From positions 62,001 to 126,000 of the forward strand of contig NZ_VHIP01000003.1 of the NCBI RefSeq assembly GCF_006494365.1: DNA of 64,000 nt, in the 5' to 3' direction. A program made the position numbers and the translations under genes. Numbering within the stretch: position 1 is the stretch's first letter; every line of letters begins with the position of its first letter. Source of the stretch: Aestuariibacter sp. GS-14. Lineage in GTDB: Bacteria; Pseudomonadota; Gammaproteobacteria; Enterobacterales; Alteromonadaceae. Of the stretch, positions 1 to 8,804 are shown piece after piece. The notes under the pieces were generated by a model, which was not told the origin of the DNA, ran no database searches, and saw nothing but the letters and a program-made list of their open reading frames with translations.

Positions 1-2997
1 GACACTCAGGATGCATTAAGTAAACAGCAGTACCGCAATACAGAAATAATTCCTCTGTACGCGCGCTTGTCTGCTTCAGAGCAGCAACGGATTTTTCAGC
101 CTCATGGTGGGCGCCGAATTGTACTGTCAACCAACGTGGCGGAAACGTCACTTACTGTGCCGGGGATTAAATACGTAATCGATCCGGGTACTGCACGCAT
201 TTCGCGCTACAGTCCGCGCAGTAAAGTACAACGATTGCCCATTGAACCGGTATCCCAGGCCTCGGCAAATCAACGGGCTGGTCGTTGTGGCCGTGTGTCA
301 GAAGGGATTTGTATTCGCCTCTACAGCGAAGACGATTATGAAAATCGTCCGGCGTTTACCGATCCGGAAATCCTGCGGACTAATCTGGCGTCGGTTATTC
401 TGCAAATGCTTACGCTGGGTTTAGGCGATATTGCGTCATTTGACTTTGTTCAACCACCAGATAGCCGCCAGATTAACGATGGGTTTCGATTGTTGGAAGA
501 AATTCAGGCCATCGAGCGGCGCAAGGGCCAGCCCCGTTTAACACAGTTAGGCCGTCAAATTTCACGCTTGCCGGTAGACCCCCGATATGCCCGTATGGTG
601 GTGGCAGCCGGTGAATACAACAGCCTGATGGAAGTGATAGTAATTGCGGCAGGACTCACCATACAGGATCCGCGCGAACGCCCTCAGGAAAAGCGGGCGC
701 AAGCCGACGAAAAACATTCAGAGTTTGCCGATAAAGACTCGGATTTCATCGCACTATGGAATCTCTGGCAGGCGTTCAGAGAAAAGCAAAACGAACTGAC
801 GAATAACCAGTTGCGCAAATGGTGTCAGACAAACTTTATTAATTATCTGCGCATGCGTGAGTGGCAGGATATTGTGAGTCAGTTGCGTAAATCGGTTGCG
901 GAACTTGACTTGCGCATTACTCAGCAAGCGGCTGATTACGCTTCAATACATCAGGCTTTGTGCACAGGCTTACTGTCGCACATAGGTATGAAAGACAAAG
1001 AGCGGGAATACCTTGGCGCCCGTAATACCCGATTTATGATTTTTCCGGGGTCAGGACTATCCAGAGCTAACCCCAGATGGGTCGTGGCGGCTGAGCTGGT
1101 TGAAACTTCAAAGCTGTTTGCCCGTATGGTGGCAAAAATCGATCCCGCGTGGATAGAGCGCCTGGCCGGGCATCTTATCAATCAACATTACTCAGAGCCT
1201 CACTGGTCTAAAAAGCGCGGTGCAGTCACCGCCAGCGAAAAAGTCACGCTGTTTGGTTTACCCATTGTTGCTCAGCGATTGGTAACCTATAGCCAGATCG
1301 ATCCACCTGTATGTCATCAGTTATTTATTCGCGAAGCGCTGGTGAATGGTGATACGCGACTGCAATACGACGTGCTGCAAGACAATCAGGCATTGCTGCA
1401 ACTGGCCGACGACTGGGAGCAGAAAACACGGCGTCGTGATTTGATGGTTGATGAGCAACAACTGGTAGACTTTTACGCTGCAAAATTGCCGGTTGCCGTT
1501 AACAGCGAAGCGGCATTCAAAAAGTGGGCAAAACAAAAAGACGCTCTGGCGTCGCTGCGGTTTACCGAACAGGATGTGTTCGTGCAGCAACCCGGCACAG
1601 GGTTGGCTAATGCCTTTCCCGATAGCTGGCAACAAGGAAACCTGACGCTGCCGTTACGCTATCATTTTGAACCCAATGCTATTGATGACGGCGTAACGGT
1701 TAGTATTCCACTGCCATTGCTGAATCAGGTGGTTGCCGATGGTTTTGACTGGCAGGTGCCAGGATTGCGCCACGAGTTAGTGGTACAACTGATCAAGAGT
1801 TTGCCTAAGCGACTGCGACGCAATTTTGTACCCGCGCCTAATTACGCTGAAGCCTGTTTGGCTGATATGAAAGAAGCCGACGAAAAAACGGGTAAACCCA
1901 TTCCGTTGCTGGAGGCGTTAGCGCAAAAATTACTGCGTATGACAGGGGTTGCTGTAACACCAGAAGACTGGCAGTTAGATCAGCTCGACAAGCACCTGGT
2001 GATGCATTTCGAAGTGGTGGATGCCAATCGTAAGGTGCTGGCCAACGGCAACGATTTAGAAGCGCTGAAACAGACCCTTCAGGGAAAAGTAAAGCAAACC
2101 TTCGAAAAAGCGGCAACGCCAGAGCTTGAGCGCAAAGATATCACCAGTTGGGATTTCGACGCGCTTCCACAAAGTTTCACGCAAAAGCACGGCGGTTTTG
2201 AAGTGCAGGCGTATCCTGCGCTGGTGGTGAAAGGCAAGCGCGTTGACATAGAATTGTTACCGGAGGCAGAGCAGGCAGAAAAGCAGCATCAGCAGGGGTT
2301 AAACCGATTGCTAATGGTGAACATGCCATCGCCAGTGAGCTACCTTGAACAGAAACTGCCCAACAAAGCTAAACTGGGGTTGTATTTTAATCCTTTTGGG
2401 CAAATTAAAGCCCTTATAGACGATTGTATTCTTGCGGGTATCGATGCGCTAAGTACGCGTTTTCAGGAACAATCTGGATGTATTGTACGCGAGAAAGCAC
2501 AATTCGATGCCTGCCTGGATTACGTAAGGGCAAACATTAACGACGAAGTACTGGTCATTGCACAACTGGTAGAAACCGGGTTAACGCTGGCCCATGAATG
2601 TCAGAAAAAGATGAAAGGCAAGGTGTCATTCGACATGGTTACCGGTTTAAGCCATGTTAAAAGCCATTTGTCCACATTGGTGTTTCCGGGATTTGTTGCA
2701 GAATTTGGCCGTTCAAGACTGGAAGACTGGAATCGCTACCTAAAAGCGCTGGCACGACGGCTTGAAAAACTGGCGGTGGATCCTAATCGCGATCGTATGC
2801 AGCAACTGGCCGTTGAGAAGGTGGAAAGCCGTTATCAAAGTGTGCTTGCCAAATATCCGAAACACAAAGTGCCAGAGGAATTACTTGCAGTGCGGTGGAT
2901 GATAGAAGAATTACGGGTATCCTTGTTTGCTCAACAACTTGGTACAGCAATACCTATTTCAGCTAAGCGGATAGAAAATCAACTGGAAAGCTTTTAA
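1..2997 (+). CDS. hrpA: ATP-dependent RNA helicase HrpA (5'-truncated by window edge)
   Basis: DEAH-box RNA helicase, partial: the frame is open from base 1, so the N-terminal ~300 residues, including the Walker A and DEAH motifs, lie outside the window (998 residues visible; the E. coli protein is about 1300). The visible part keeps helicase motif V (STNVAETS, visible residues ~43-50) and motif VI (QRAGRCGR, ~91-98). These are followed by the winged-helix/HA2 region and a long C-terminal region of the type found in HrpA (DUF3418). In E. coli HrpA acts on mRNA and on stalled ribosomes. The family call is secure from the motifs and the characteristic long C-terminus. No terminator is obvious after the stop. 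Confidence 0.95.
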   Translation, partial: DTQDALSKQQYRNTEIIPLYARLSASEQQRIFQPHGGRRIVLSTNVAETSLTVPGIKYVIDPGTARISRYSPRSKVQRLPIEPVSQASANQRAGRCGRVSEGICIRLYSEDDYENRPAFTDPEILRTNLASVILQMLTLGLGDIASFDFVQPPDSRQINDGFRLLEEIQAIERRKGQPRLTQLGRQISRLPVDPRYARMVVAAGEYNSLMEVIVIAAGLTIQDPRERPQEKRAQADEKHSEFADKDSDFIALWNLWQAFREKQNELTNNQLRKWCQTNFINYLRMREWQDIVSQLRKSVAELDLRITQQAADYASIHQALCTGLLSHIGMKDKEREYLGARNTRFMIFPGSGLSRANPRWVVAAELVETSKLFARMVAKIDPAWIERLAGHLINQHYSEPHWSKKRGAVTASEKVTLFGLPIVAQRLVTYSQIDPPVCHQLFIREALVNGDTRLQYDVLQDNQALLQLADDWEQKTRRRDLMVDEQQLVDFYAAKLPVAVNSEAAFKKWAKQKDALASLRFTEQDVFVQQPGTGLANAFPDSWQQGNLTLPLRYHFEPNAIDDGVTVSIPLPLLNQVVADGFDWQVPGLRHELVVQLIKSLPKRLRRNFVPAPNYAEACLADMKEADEKTGKPIPLLEALAQKLLRMTGVAVTPEDWQLDQLDKHLVMHFEVVDANRKVLANGNDLEALKQTLQGKVKQTFEKAATPELERKDITSWDFDALPQSFTQKHGGFEVQAYPALVVKGKRVDIELLPEAEQAEKQHQQGLNRLLMVNMPSPVSYLEQKLPNKAKLGLYFNPFGQIKALIDDCILAGIDALSTRFQEQSGCIVREKAQFDACLDYVRANINDEVLVIAQLVETGLTLAHECQKKMKGKVSFDMVTGLSHVKSHLSTLVFPGFVAEFGRSRLEDWNRYLKALARRLEKLAVDPNRDRMQQLAVEKVESRYQSVLAKYPKHKVPEELLAVRWMIEELRVSLFAQQLGTAIPISAKRIENQLESF

Positions 2998-3108
2998 GCT
3001 GAAATAACATTGACAAGCGGTAAATGTCGCCCTATAACCAATATCATGTGAGGGGGGCTCTACAGGCTTCCTATTGATATGGTAGTAGCGATCACAGGAG
3101 ATGTAAAA

Positions 3109-3411
3109 ATGTTAGGATACGACGACAAGCGAAACTTTTTCAGGATGATGGTGAATTCTCCTTGTCAGGTGCAGATCATCGATGACGAGTCGAGTCGTTC
3201 ATTGCAGGCAGTGTGCAAAGATATCAGTGCAACAGGCATGTCATTGGAAGTGGATGAACCGTCCATTGAAATTGGTACAACGGTGAATATCAGCATCGAC
3301 TCTACCAGTTCTCAAATTCCGTCATTATCTGCAGTTGCCAAGGTAGTGCGTTGTGTTGCCCAGTCAGACAGCAGCTGTGTAATTGGGGTTGAAATCTCAG
3401 AAATGAAATAA
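3109..3411 (+). CDS. PilZ-domain protein (predicted c-di-GMP binding)
   Basis: Single-domain PilZ protein of 100 aa. The N-terminal KRNFFR segment fits the RxxxR c-di-GMP motif and DISATG fits the D/NxSxxG motif about 35 residues later, so both ligand-binding elements are present. I chose the ATG at 3109 over an upstream in-frame ATG at 3079 because it has a good ribosome binding site (CAGGAG, 8-9 nt upstream) and matches the usual start just before the RxxxR region. It would be a cytoplasmic c-di-GMP receptor; its partner cannot be told from the neighbours. It is probably monocistronic. Confidence 0.85.
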   Translation: MLGYDDKRNFFRMMVNSPCQVQIIDDESSRSLQAVCKDISATGMSLEVDEPSIEIGTTVNISIDSTSSQIPSLSAVAKVVRCVAQSDSSCVIGVEISEMK

Positions 3412-3535
3412 TCATTCGACGCGATTGCGTTTGCTAGTGTCGAATCGATTCATTTAATTAAACCAATCAATAAAATTGGTTTTAATTTATCTTTTCTATT
3501 AGCAATACTTCTCATTATCAAGTGAGGAGATTGCT

Positions 3536-3844
3536 ATGTTAAAAACCATTACCTTTGCCATCGTACATTTCTGTGTTGCGTTCACGGTAACGTATTTATT
3601 AACGGATAGTTTTTTGGTTGGTGGCGCAGTAGCGTTAGTTGAGCCGGCAATTAATACCGTTGTTTTTTACTTCCATGAAAAATTCTGGCAGAGAATAAAT
3701 ACCAATTCACATAGAGGTTTACCCACTCAGCAACCCCCTGAGGGTAAACTTGCAGGCTTTTTAGCTAGGCTTGGTTGCGCAGGTTTGGTGGTTCCAAATC
3801 AAGCAAGCGTAACAACGCTAAAAAGTCTGCCAGTTCACCCTTAG
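3536..3844 (+). CDS. DUF2061-like small membrane protein, 3' end replaced by repeat element
   Basis: The first ~55 residues (two hydrophobic segments; VGGAVALVEPAINT and YFHEKFW motifs) match the DUF2061 family of small inner-membrane proteins of unknown function. The start has a good ribosome binding site (GTGAGGAG). From base 3700 the frame runs into a 302-bp inverted-repeat element and picks up about 47 foreign residues before stopping at 3844. Removing exactly 3700-4001 joins the frame to a short tail (SANGQEFSLAA) ending at 4038, which suggests the element was inserted into the last codons. The hydrophobic core is intact, so the product may still work. Confidence 0.7.
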   Translation: MLKTITFAIVHFCVAFTVTYLLTDSFLVGGAVALVEPAINTVVFYFHEKFWQRINTNSHRGLPTQQPPEGKLAGFLARLGCAGLVVPNQASVTTLKSLPVHP

Positions 3845-4001
3845 GGTATTGCCCGAAGGGAGTGGCCAAAACGACTTACATCTGTGTTGCGCCCTCTGGA
3901 CATAGAATAACTATGCCTCAGAGTGCGCGTCGTGATCTAAGTCGTTTTCGACTTGCCCTCAGGGATCACTCTGAGAGGGTAAACCTCTATACGAATTGGT
4001 A
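3700..4001. repeat. MITE-like inverted-repeat element, copy 1 (302 bp)
   Basis: Non-coding element bounded by ~26-bp imperfect terminal inverted repeats (TACCAATTCACATAGAGGTT on the left; the complement of the right end reads TACCAATTCGTATAGAGGTT). It is about 90% identical to 7017-7305 by eye. It is built of nested hairpins: GTTTACC/GGTAAAC enclosing CTCAG/CTGAG at 3717-3749; a 13-nt stem pairing 3753-3765 with 3817-3829 (one G-T pair); and an 11-bp perfect stem pairing 3868-3878 with 3938-3948. No transposase is encoded. No convincing target duplication flanks this copy. Its transposition system, if any, must act in trans. Confidence 0.85.
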
Positions 4002-4068
4002 TAGCGCCAATGGCCAGGAATTTTCACTGGCCGCTTAATTGGCTGTCAGCACTGGTGAGGGCAGGGAG

Positions 4069-5259
4069 TTATTCTATCTGACAAATCAAACCTTTCAGAT
4101 AGTAGCCTTCCGGATAGTTGAGCGCGGCAGGGTGATCAGGGGCCTGTGACAGGTGTTCCAGAATGCGTGCCTGACGACCAGCATCCAGTGCTGCATCTGC
4201 CACCACCTTCTGGAAAAGATCGGCAGGCATTAACCCCGAACAACTAAAAGTTAACAGAATACCGCCAGGTTTTACGGCGTGAATACCATACATATTGATG
4301 TCTTTGTAACCCCGGCAAGCGCGGGTAAGAGACGCCTTGCTGTCAACAAACTTGGGCGGATCAAGGATCACCATATCAAATTGCGTTTGATTGCTGTGAT
4401 ACTGACGCAACACGTCAAATACATCGCCTTTTACCTGGCTGCACTGTTGCGGGTTAAACCCATTCAGCTCTATGTGAGTTGCCGCCATATCCAGTGCCGG
4501 TTGTGATACGTCCACGTTGGTTACGTGAGTGGCGCCACCCCGCAGTGCATAGCAGGCAAAAGTGCCGGTATAGCTGAAGCAATTAAGTACACTGGCATTT
4601 TGTGCATATCGGCTTGCCGCAAAACGGTTTTCCCGCTGATCGAGATAAAATCCGGTTTTGTGCCCGGTGTGCAGATCGACGCGAATGGTGACCCCGTGTT
4701 CCTGTATATCCACGGTTTGTGGTACATCACCCCATAATGTTTGTACCAGCGGCTCCAGTCCTTCTTTTTGCCTTACGTCTACGTCGCTGCGTTCAAATAT
4801 AGCGCGCAGCGGCGACAACGTGCGTTGTAATGCCCAGACAATTTTATCGCGGTGCTTGTCGGCTCCGGCACTCAAAAGCTGAACGACGGCAACGTCATCG
4901 TATAAATCAACAGTAACACCCGGCAAGCCGTCTGATTCAGCGGCAATTAATCGGCACGCATTGGAATTTGAGCGGGCCATAATTTGTTGGCGCAGTTGCC
5001 AGGCCGATTCGATTTTGCGGCAAAAGAAGGCGTTATCGACGGTTTCGTTTTGGTCGAATGTCCACATCCGCACTCTAATTTGTGAATTCGGTGAATACGC
5101 GCCGCGGCCAAGCCATTTGTTGTCTGCACTGAATACGTCTACCGTATCGCCAAGACGACACCGGCCTTTTACCGCGGCAACCGCACCTTCAAACACCCAG
5201 GGGTGGCGGCGTAATAAAGACTTTTCCCTTCCGGGTTGTAAATAGATTTTTGCAGACAT
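4069..5259 (-). CDS. rlmI: 23S rRNA m5C1962 methyltransferase RlmI
   Basis: S-adenosylmethionine-dependent rRNA methyltransferase of 396 aa, the same length as E. coli RlmI. An N-terminal PUA-like RNA-binding segment ([21 protein letters not shown]) is followed by the Rossmann-fold SAM site ([13 protein letters not shown]), the motif IV region VILDPPKF and a late FSCSG segment. An upstream in-frame start at 5379 would add 40 residues with no family counterpart, so I start at the ATG whose first base is 5259. It is divergent from the GNAT gene. Confidence 0.92.
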   Translation of the reverse strand: MSAKIYLQPGREKSLLRRHPWVFEGAVAAVKGRCRLGDTVDVFSADNKWLGRGAYSPNSQIRVRMWTFDQNETVDNAFFCRKIESAWQLRQQIMARSNSNACRLIAAESDGLPGVTVDLYDDVAVVQLLSAGADKHRDKIVWALQRTLSPLRAIFERSDVDVRQKEGLEPLVQTLWGDVPQTVDIQEHGVTIRVDLHTGHKTGFYLDQRENRFAASRYAQNASVLNCFSYTGTFACYALRGGATHVTNVDVSQPALDMAATHIELNGFNPQQCSQVKGDVFDVLRQYHSNQTQFDMVILDPPKFVDSKASLTRACRGYKDINMYGIHAVKPGGILLTFSCSGLMPADLFQKVVADAALDAGRQARILEHLSQAPDHPAALNYPEGYYLKGLICQIE

Positions 5260-5415
5260 ATGCTTGGCATTCTTAGAACTATGACGGGCGCGCAGTATAC
5301 TGGCGATAGCGATATGAAGTCCAGTTACCCGGGCATTTGCCTTGCTGCTGGTGGCTATTGTTTTTACTTGCGCTTGCACAAGAACGCGTATTAATCAGGG
5401 CAAAAGGAAATCAAT

Positions 5416-5862
5416 GTGTCCGATAATCTGGCTCAACCCACTTTTACTGTTGTGACTCAGCTCAGTGACATGGACTTTGACACCATCCACGCCTTTATCA
5501 GTCAGACTTACTGGGCTAAAGGCATCCCCGCCAGCACCTTGAGAACGGCGTTAGAACACTCAGTGTGTGTTGGTATTCTGCACGGCAAGGAACAGGTAGC
5601 GTTTGCCCGGGTGATCACAGACAAAGCCACGTTTGGTTATTTAGCTGACGTGTTTGTGTTACCTGCTTATCGCGGCCAAGGGCTGAGTAAACGCCTGATC
5701 GACACCATTGTGCATTTACCTGAATTACAGGGCTTGCGGCGTTTTATGCTGGCCACCAAAGATGCGCATAGCCTTTATTCGCAATTTGGTTTCAAGCCGG
5801 TTACTGATCCCACGCCGCTTATGCAAATCCATCGGCCTGATATTTATCTGCAAGGGCAATAA
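5416..5862 (+). CDS. GNAT-family N-acetyltransferase
   Basis: Acetyltransferase of 148 aa with the GNAT core: a beta-strand segment VAFARVITDKATFGYLADVFV, then the acetyl-CoA pyrophosphate-binding loop YRGQGLSKRL (Q/RxxGxG/A type), and a C-terminal YSQFGFKPV segment typical of the family. The start is GTG with an AAAGGAAA ribosome binding site; the overlapping ATG two bases upstream is out of frame. The acceptor substrate is unknown. It lies 8 bases before the quinone oxidoreductase gene, so the two are probably co-transcribed. Confidence 0.85.
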   Translation: MSDNLAQPTFTVVTQLSDMDFDTIHAFISQTYWAKGIPASTLRTALEHSVCVGILHGKEQVAFARVITDKATFGYLADVFVLPAYRGQGLSKRLIDTIVHLPELQGLRRFMLATKDAHSLYSQFGFKPVTDPTPLMQIHRPDIYLQGQ

Positions 5863-5870
5863 ACAGAGTG

Positions 5871-6857
5871 ATGAACATGAAATATATAGCGTTTGATAGC
5901 AATAATCCCCAGGCGTTATTGCAAATTGCAGAATGTGCTGTGCCAGCCATAACACCCACTCAGGTGTTAGTGAAAGTAAGCGCATTTGGCGTTAACCGCG
6001 CAGACTTATTGCAGCGTGCCGGGCACTATCCGCCACCACCGGGTGAAAGCGAGATTCTGGGTTTAGAAGTCTGTGGCACCCTTGTTTCTATTGGTAGTGA
6101 AGTCTCTGGCTGGCAGCCAGATGAAAGGGTTTGTGCCATCATTGCGGGCGGCGGCTATGCCGAGTATGTTGCCATTGAGGCGTCACACCTTCTGCGCGTG
6201 CCGGCAAATTTAACTGATGCTGAAGCGGCCGGTCTTGCAGAAGTTTATCTCACGGCTTTTCAGACACTACATACTATTGCTGGATTACAGCGCGGACAAA
6301 AGGCGCTGATTCATGCCGGTGCCAGCGGTGTTGGGCTGGCCGCCATTCAGCTTTGTCGCCTTTGGGGCGTAGAGACTGCCGTGACGGCGTCATCAGCTGA
6401 CAAGCTGGCCGTGTGCGCGGCGCAAGGTGCATCGGTGTTAATTAATTACACCCACCAGGATTTTGTCAGTGAGCTCAAGCAGCACTGGCCTGATGGGGTC
6501 AATGCGGTGCTGGATATGGTGGCGGGCGACTACGTAAACCGAAATCTCAATATTATGGCGATGGATGGCACTGTGGTTTATCTGGCAATGATGGGCGGCC
6601 GGTTTGCCGAAAAGCTGGATATGGCTAAGTTACTTGCAAAGCGAATAACGATCACCGGCAGCACATTAAGAAACCGCTCGGTAGCGTACAAGGCCGATTT
6701 AGTGGCCGCATTTTCAAAAGCGTGTCTGCCCGCTTTCAGCACCAGAGAATTATCGGTGGTAATAGACGGCGTATACAAGGTGACAGACATCAATGCGTGT
6801 CACGAAGCCATGCAGCGCAACGCAACCAAGGGAAAGCTGGTGGTGCGTTGGCAATGA
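5871..6857 (+). CDS. NAD(P)H:quinone oxidoreductase, zinc-free MDR family (PIG3-like)
   Basis: Medium-chain dehydrogenase/reductase, ~328 aa, resembling the PIG3/TP53I3 and quinone oxidoreductase branch. GroES-like N-terminal domain (FGVNRADLLQRAGHYPPPPG), nucleotide-binding glycine-rich loop HAGASGVGLAA near residue 146, and conserved LRNRSVAYK near residue 268. The structural and catalytic zinc cysteines of alcohol dehydrogenases are absent, as expected. A GTG three bases upstream is an alternative start. Its stop overlaps the next start (ATGA), so it forms an operon with the DUF2834-like gene that is now interrupted. Confidence 0.88.
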   Translation: MNMKYIAFDSNNPQALLQIAECAVPAITPTQVLVKVSAFGVNRADLLQRAGHYPPPPGESEILGLEVCGTLVSIGSEVSGWQPDERVCAIIAGGGYAEYVAIEASHLLRVPANLTDAEAAGLAEVYLTAFQTLHTIAGLQRGQKALIHAGASGVGLAAIQLCRLWGVETAVTASSADKLAVCAAQGASVLINYTHQDFVSELKQHWPDGVNAVLDMVAGDYVNRNLNIMAMDGTVVYLAMMGGRFAEKLDMAKLLAKRITITGSTLRNRSVAYKADLVAAFSKACLPAFSTRELSVVIDGVYKVTDINACHEAMQRNATKGKLVVRWQ

Positions 6858-7481
6858 GAGCATCCACACTGTTTTTATTTATTGCATTAGCAGGGACTGT
6901 GATCCCGCTGAAAGCGTTCGTAAACTGGTTGATGGAATACGGCGTGCACCCCGTATTATTTTGGCAGCATCTAACCGCTACTCCGCTGAGTGTTTTTGCC
7001 TGGCTGGATGTATTTATACCAATTCGCACAGGAGTTTACCCACTCAGCAGCCCCCTGAGGGTGAACTACCAGGCTTTTTAGCTAGGCATGGTTGCACAGG
7101 TTTGGTGGTTCCAAATCAAGCAAGCGTAACAACGCTAAAAAGCCTGCCAGAGTTGCCCGAAGGGAGTGGCCAAAACGACTTATATCTGTGTTGCGCCCTC
7201 TGGACATAGAATGACTATGCCTCAGAGTGCGCGTCGTGATCTAAGTCATTTTCGACTAGCCCTCAGGGATCACTCTGAGAGGACAAACTCCTGTGCGAAT
7301 TGGTATTATTTCTGCAGTAGCGATTCTGGTATATTTATATATCACTAAGGCACGTTACTCGTACCCACAAATTATCAGTGTTGTCGCGGCAACCTGCCTG
7401 ATTGGTGTGTCGTGCGGGCTGCCATTATTGATGAGTTATCAATTCCGGCAGCAGGAAAGCGGGAAGATTCCCGCTGAGTAG
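6854..7481 (+). pseudogene. DUF2834-like membrane protein gene interrupted by repeat element
   Basis: A small membrane-protein gene split by a 289-bp inverted-repeat element. The first part (6854-7016) encodes a hydrophobic start and HPVLFWQHLTATPLSVFAWLDV; the second part (7306-7481) encodes ISAVAILVYLYITKARYSYPQ, a further hydrophobic stretch and SCGLPLLMSYQ. Joined, they give about 110 aa with the layout of DUF2834 proteins (two or three membrane segments, a D-x-IISA motif, GLPLFL near the end). The element carries stops in the reading frame, so the full product is not made. Translation would be coupled to the upstream gene through ATGA. Confidence 0.8.
7017..7305. repeat. MITE-like inverted-repeat element, copy 2 (289 bp)
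   Basis: Second copy of the element at 3700-4001, in the same orientation and 13 bp shorter because of a deletion near 7153. Its terminal inverted repeats are TACCAATTCGCACAGGAGTT and the exact complement. TTA flanks both ends (7014-7016 and 7306-7308), consistent with a 3-bp target duplication. Deleting the element plus one TTA restores an open frame through the DUF2834-like gene. The long inner stem CAGGCTTTTTAGC/GCTAAAAAGCCTG is perfect here. No transposase is encoded. Confidence 0.87.
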
Positions 7482-7501
7482 TTGGAATATTCACCCGTAG
7501 A

Positions 7502-7981
7502 TTAGGTGTTTGAACTCTCTGGCTGATACCCCGAGTCTTCCTGAGTTGGGTTATTCGCACCCGCCCGGGCCAATTCGTCGCAGCGTTCGTTTTCAGGATG
7601 GCCGCTATGGCCTTTAACCCAATGCCAGTTCACTTTATGGCGTTTTATTGCGTCGTCCAGGCGTTGCCATAAGTCGGCATTTTTTACCGGTTTCTTGTTA
7701 GCGGTACGCCAGCCATTTTTCCGCCAGCCATGGATCCACTGATTAATACCGTTTTTTACATACTGACTGTCGGTGGTGAGTTCTACCAGACAGGGTTTGG
7801 TCAGTTCGTTGAGTGCGGCAATAGTCGCCAACAGCTCCATCCGGTTGTTGGTAGTGAGCGTATAGCCCTGACTCAGCTCTTTGCGGTGTTTGCCGTAAAT
7901 GAGTATCGCGCCGTATCCGCCTGGCCCGGGATTGCCTAAACACGAGCCATCGGTAAAAATATGAACAGATTGTTGCGCCAC
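7502..7981 (-). CDS. rnhA: Ribonuclease HI
   Basis: Cuts the RNA strand of RNA:DNA hybrids. The 159-aa length matches the family (E. coli 155). All four catalytic acids are visible in their motifs: [16 protein letters not shown] (Asp), NNRMELLA (Glu), [10 protein letters not shown] (Asp) and [12 protein letters not shown] (Asp). The basic helix segment [17 protein letters not shown] is present. It is divergent from dnaQ, the standard gammaproteobacterial arrangement, with the two promoters sharing the ~86-bp gap. Confidence 0.97.
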   Translation of the reverse strand: MAQQSVHIFTDGSCLGNPGPGGYGAILIYGKHRKELSQGYTLTTNNRMELLATIAALNELTKPCLVELTTDSQYVKNGINQWIHGWRKNGWRTANKKPVKNADLWQRLDDAIKRHKVNWHWVKGHSGHPENERCDELARAGANNPTQEDSGYQPESSNT

Positions 7982-8067
7982 GAATTCTCCTTTTTTGTTA
8001 TGAAGGCGTGGTCTGCCAGCAATGGCTTGGTATACTACCGGAATCTGACCAAAGTTTAGAGTGGTTT

Positions 8068-8775
8068 ATGCGTCAAATAGTACTGGATACAGAAACAACG
8101 GGTATCGAACCCAGAGAAGGGCACCGGATTATCGAAATTGGTTGTGTAGAAGTGGTTAATCGCCGATTAACCGGCAATCATTTCCATGTGTACATTAATC
8201 CTCAGCGCGAAATTGAACAGGAAGCCATTGAGGTTCACGGGATCACCAATGAGTTTCTGGCTGACAAGCCGGTGTTTGCCGATGTAGCCCAGGACTTTGT
8301 GGACTTTATTCGCGGCGGCCAATTGGTTATTCACAACGCTCCGTTTGACGTGGGCTTCATGGATCACGAATTTGCCATGCATGGCCCCACTTCAGGCATA
8401 TTAACACGCGAAATCTGCACGGTACTGGATACCCTGGTACTCGCCAGAGACATGCACCCCGGGCAAAAAAATAACCTGGATGCATTGTGTAAGCGCTATG
8501 GCATAGACAACAGTCACCGCGAATTGCACGGCGCTTTACTGGATGCTGAGATCCTGGCCGATGTGTACCTGATCATGACTGGTGGTCAGACGGATTTGAA
8601 TCTGGCGGGGAATAATCAGGCGGCTGGTACCGGGGCAGAAGTGATCCGTCGAATTAAGCGCGGCGCAAATAAATTAAAGGTTATTCAAGCCACTGCCGAT
8701 GAATTAACACAACATGAGGAACGTCTGAACCTGGTTGAAAAACAAGGCGGACAGTGTTTGTGGCGTAACCTCTGA
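8068..8775 (+). CDS. dnaQ: DNA polymerase III epsilon subunit (3'-5' proofreading exonuclease)
   Basis: DEDDh exonuclease of 235 aa: Exo I DTETTG, Exo II HNAPFDVGFM and Exo III HRELHGALLDAEILADVY are all intact. GGQTDLNL just after the exonuclease domain fits the beta-clamp-binding motif (QxxLxL). The C-terminal part would bind the alpha subunit. I start at the ATG at 8068 because the protein then begins MRQIVLDTETTG as in the family; the upstream extension is not conserved. The gene is divergent from rnhA. Confidence 0.96.
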   Translation: MRQIVLDTETTGIEPREGHRIIEIGCVEVVNRRLTGNHFHVYINPQREIEQEAIEVHGITNEFLADKPVFADVAQDFVDFIRGGQLVIHNAPFDVGFMDHEFAMHGPTSGILTREICTVLDTLVLARDMHPGQKNNLDALCKRYGIDNSHRELHGALLDAEILADVYLIMTGGQTDLNLAGNNQAAGTGAEVIRRIKRGANKLKVIQATADELTQHEERLNLVEKQGGQCLWRNL

Positions 8776-8804
8776 TTTCTTTTAGCCGGGATAGGGCGCT
8801 AGCA

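Noticed and set aside
3700-4001. Possible CRISPR or integron attC array
   Set aside because: There is a single multi-hairpin unit with terminal inverted repeats, no regular direct repeats with spacers, and no integrase or cas gene.
3775-4038. An 87-codon open frame inside repeat copy 1
   Set aside because: It lies almost wholly within the inverted-repeat element; only its last residues belong to the interrupted DUF2061 gene.
6793-7209. A 138-codon open frame crossing the end of the oxidoreductase gene and repeat copy 2
   Set aside because: It is out of frame with both real genes and made largely of element sequence.
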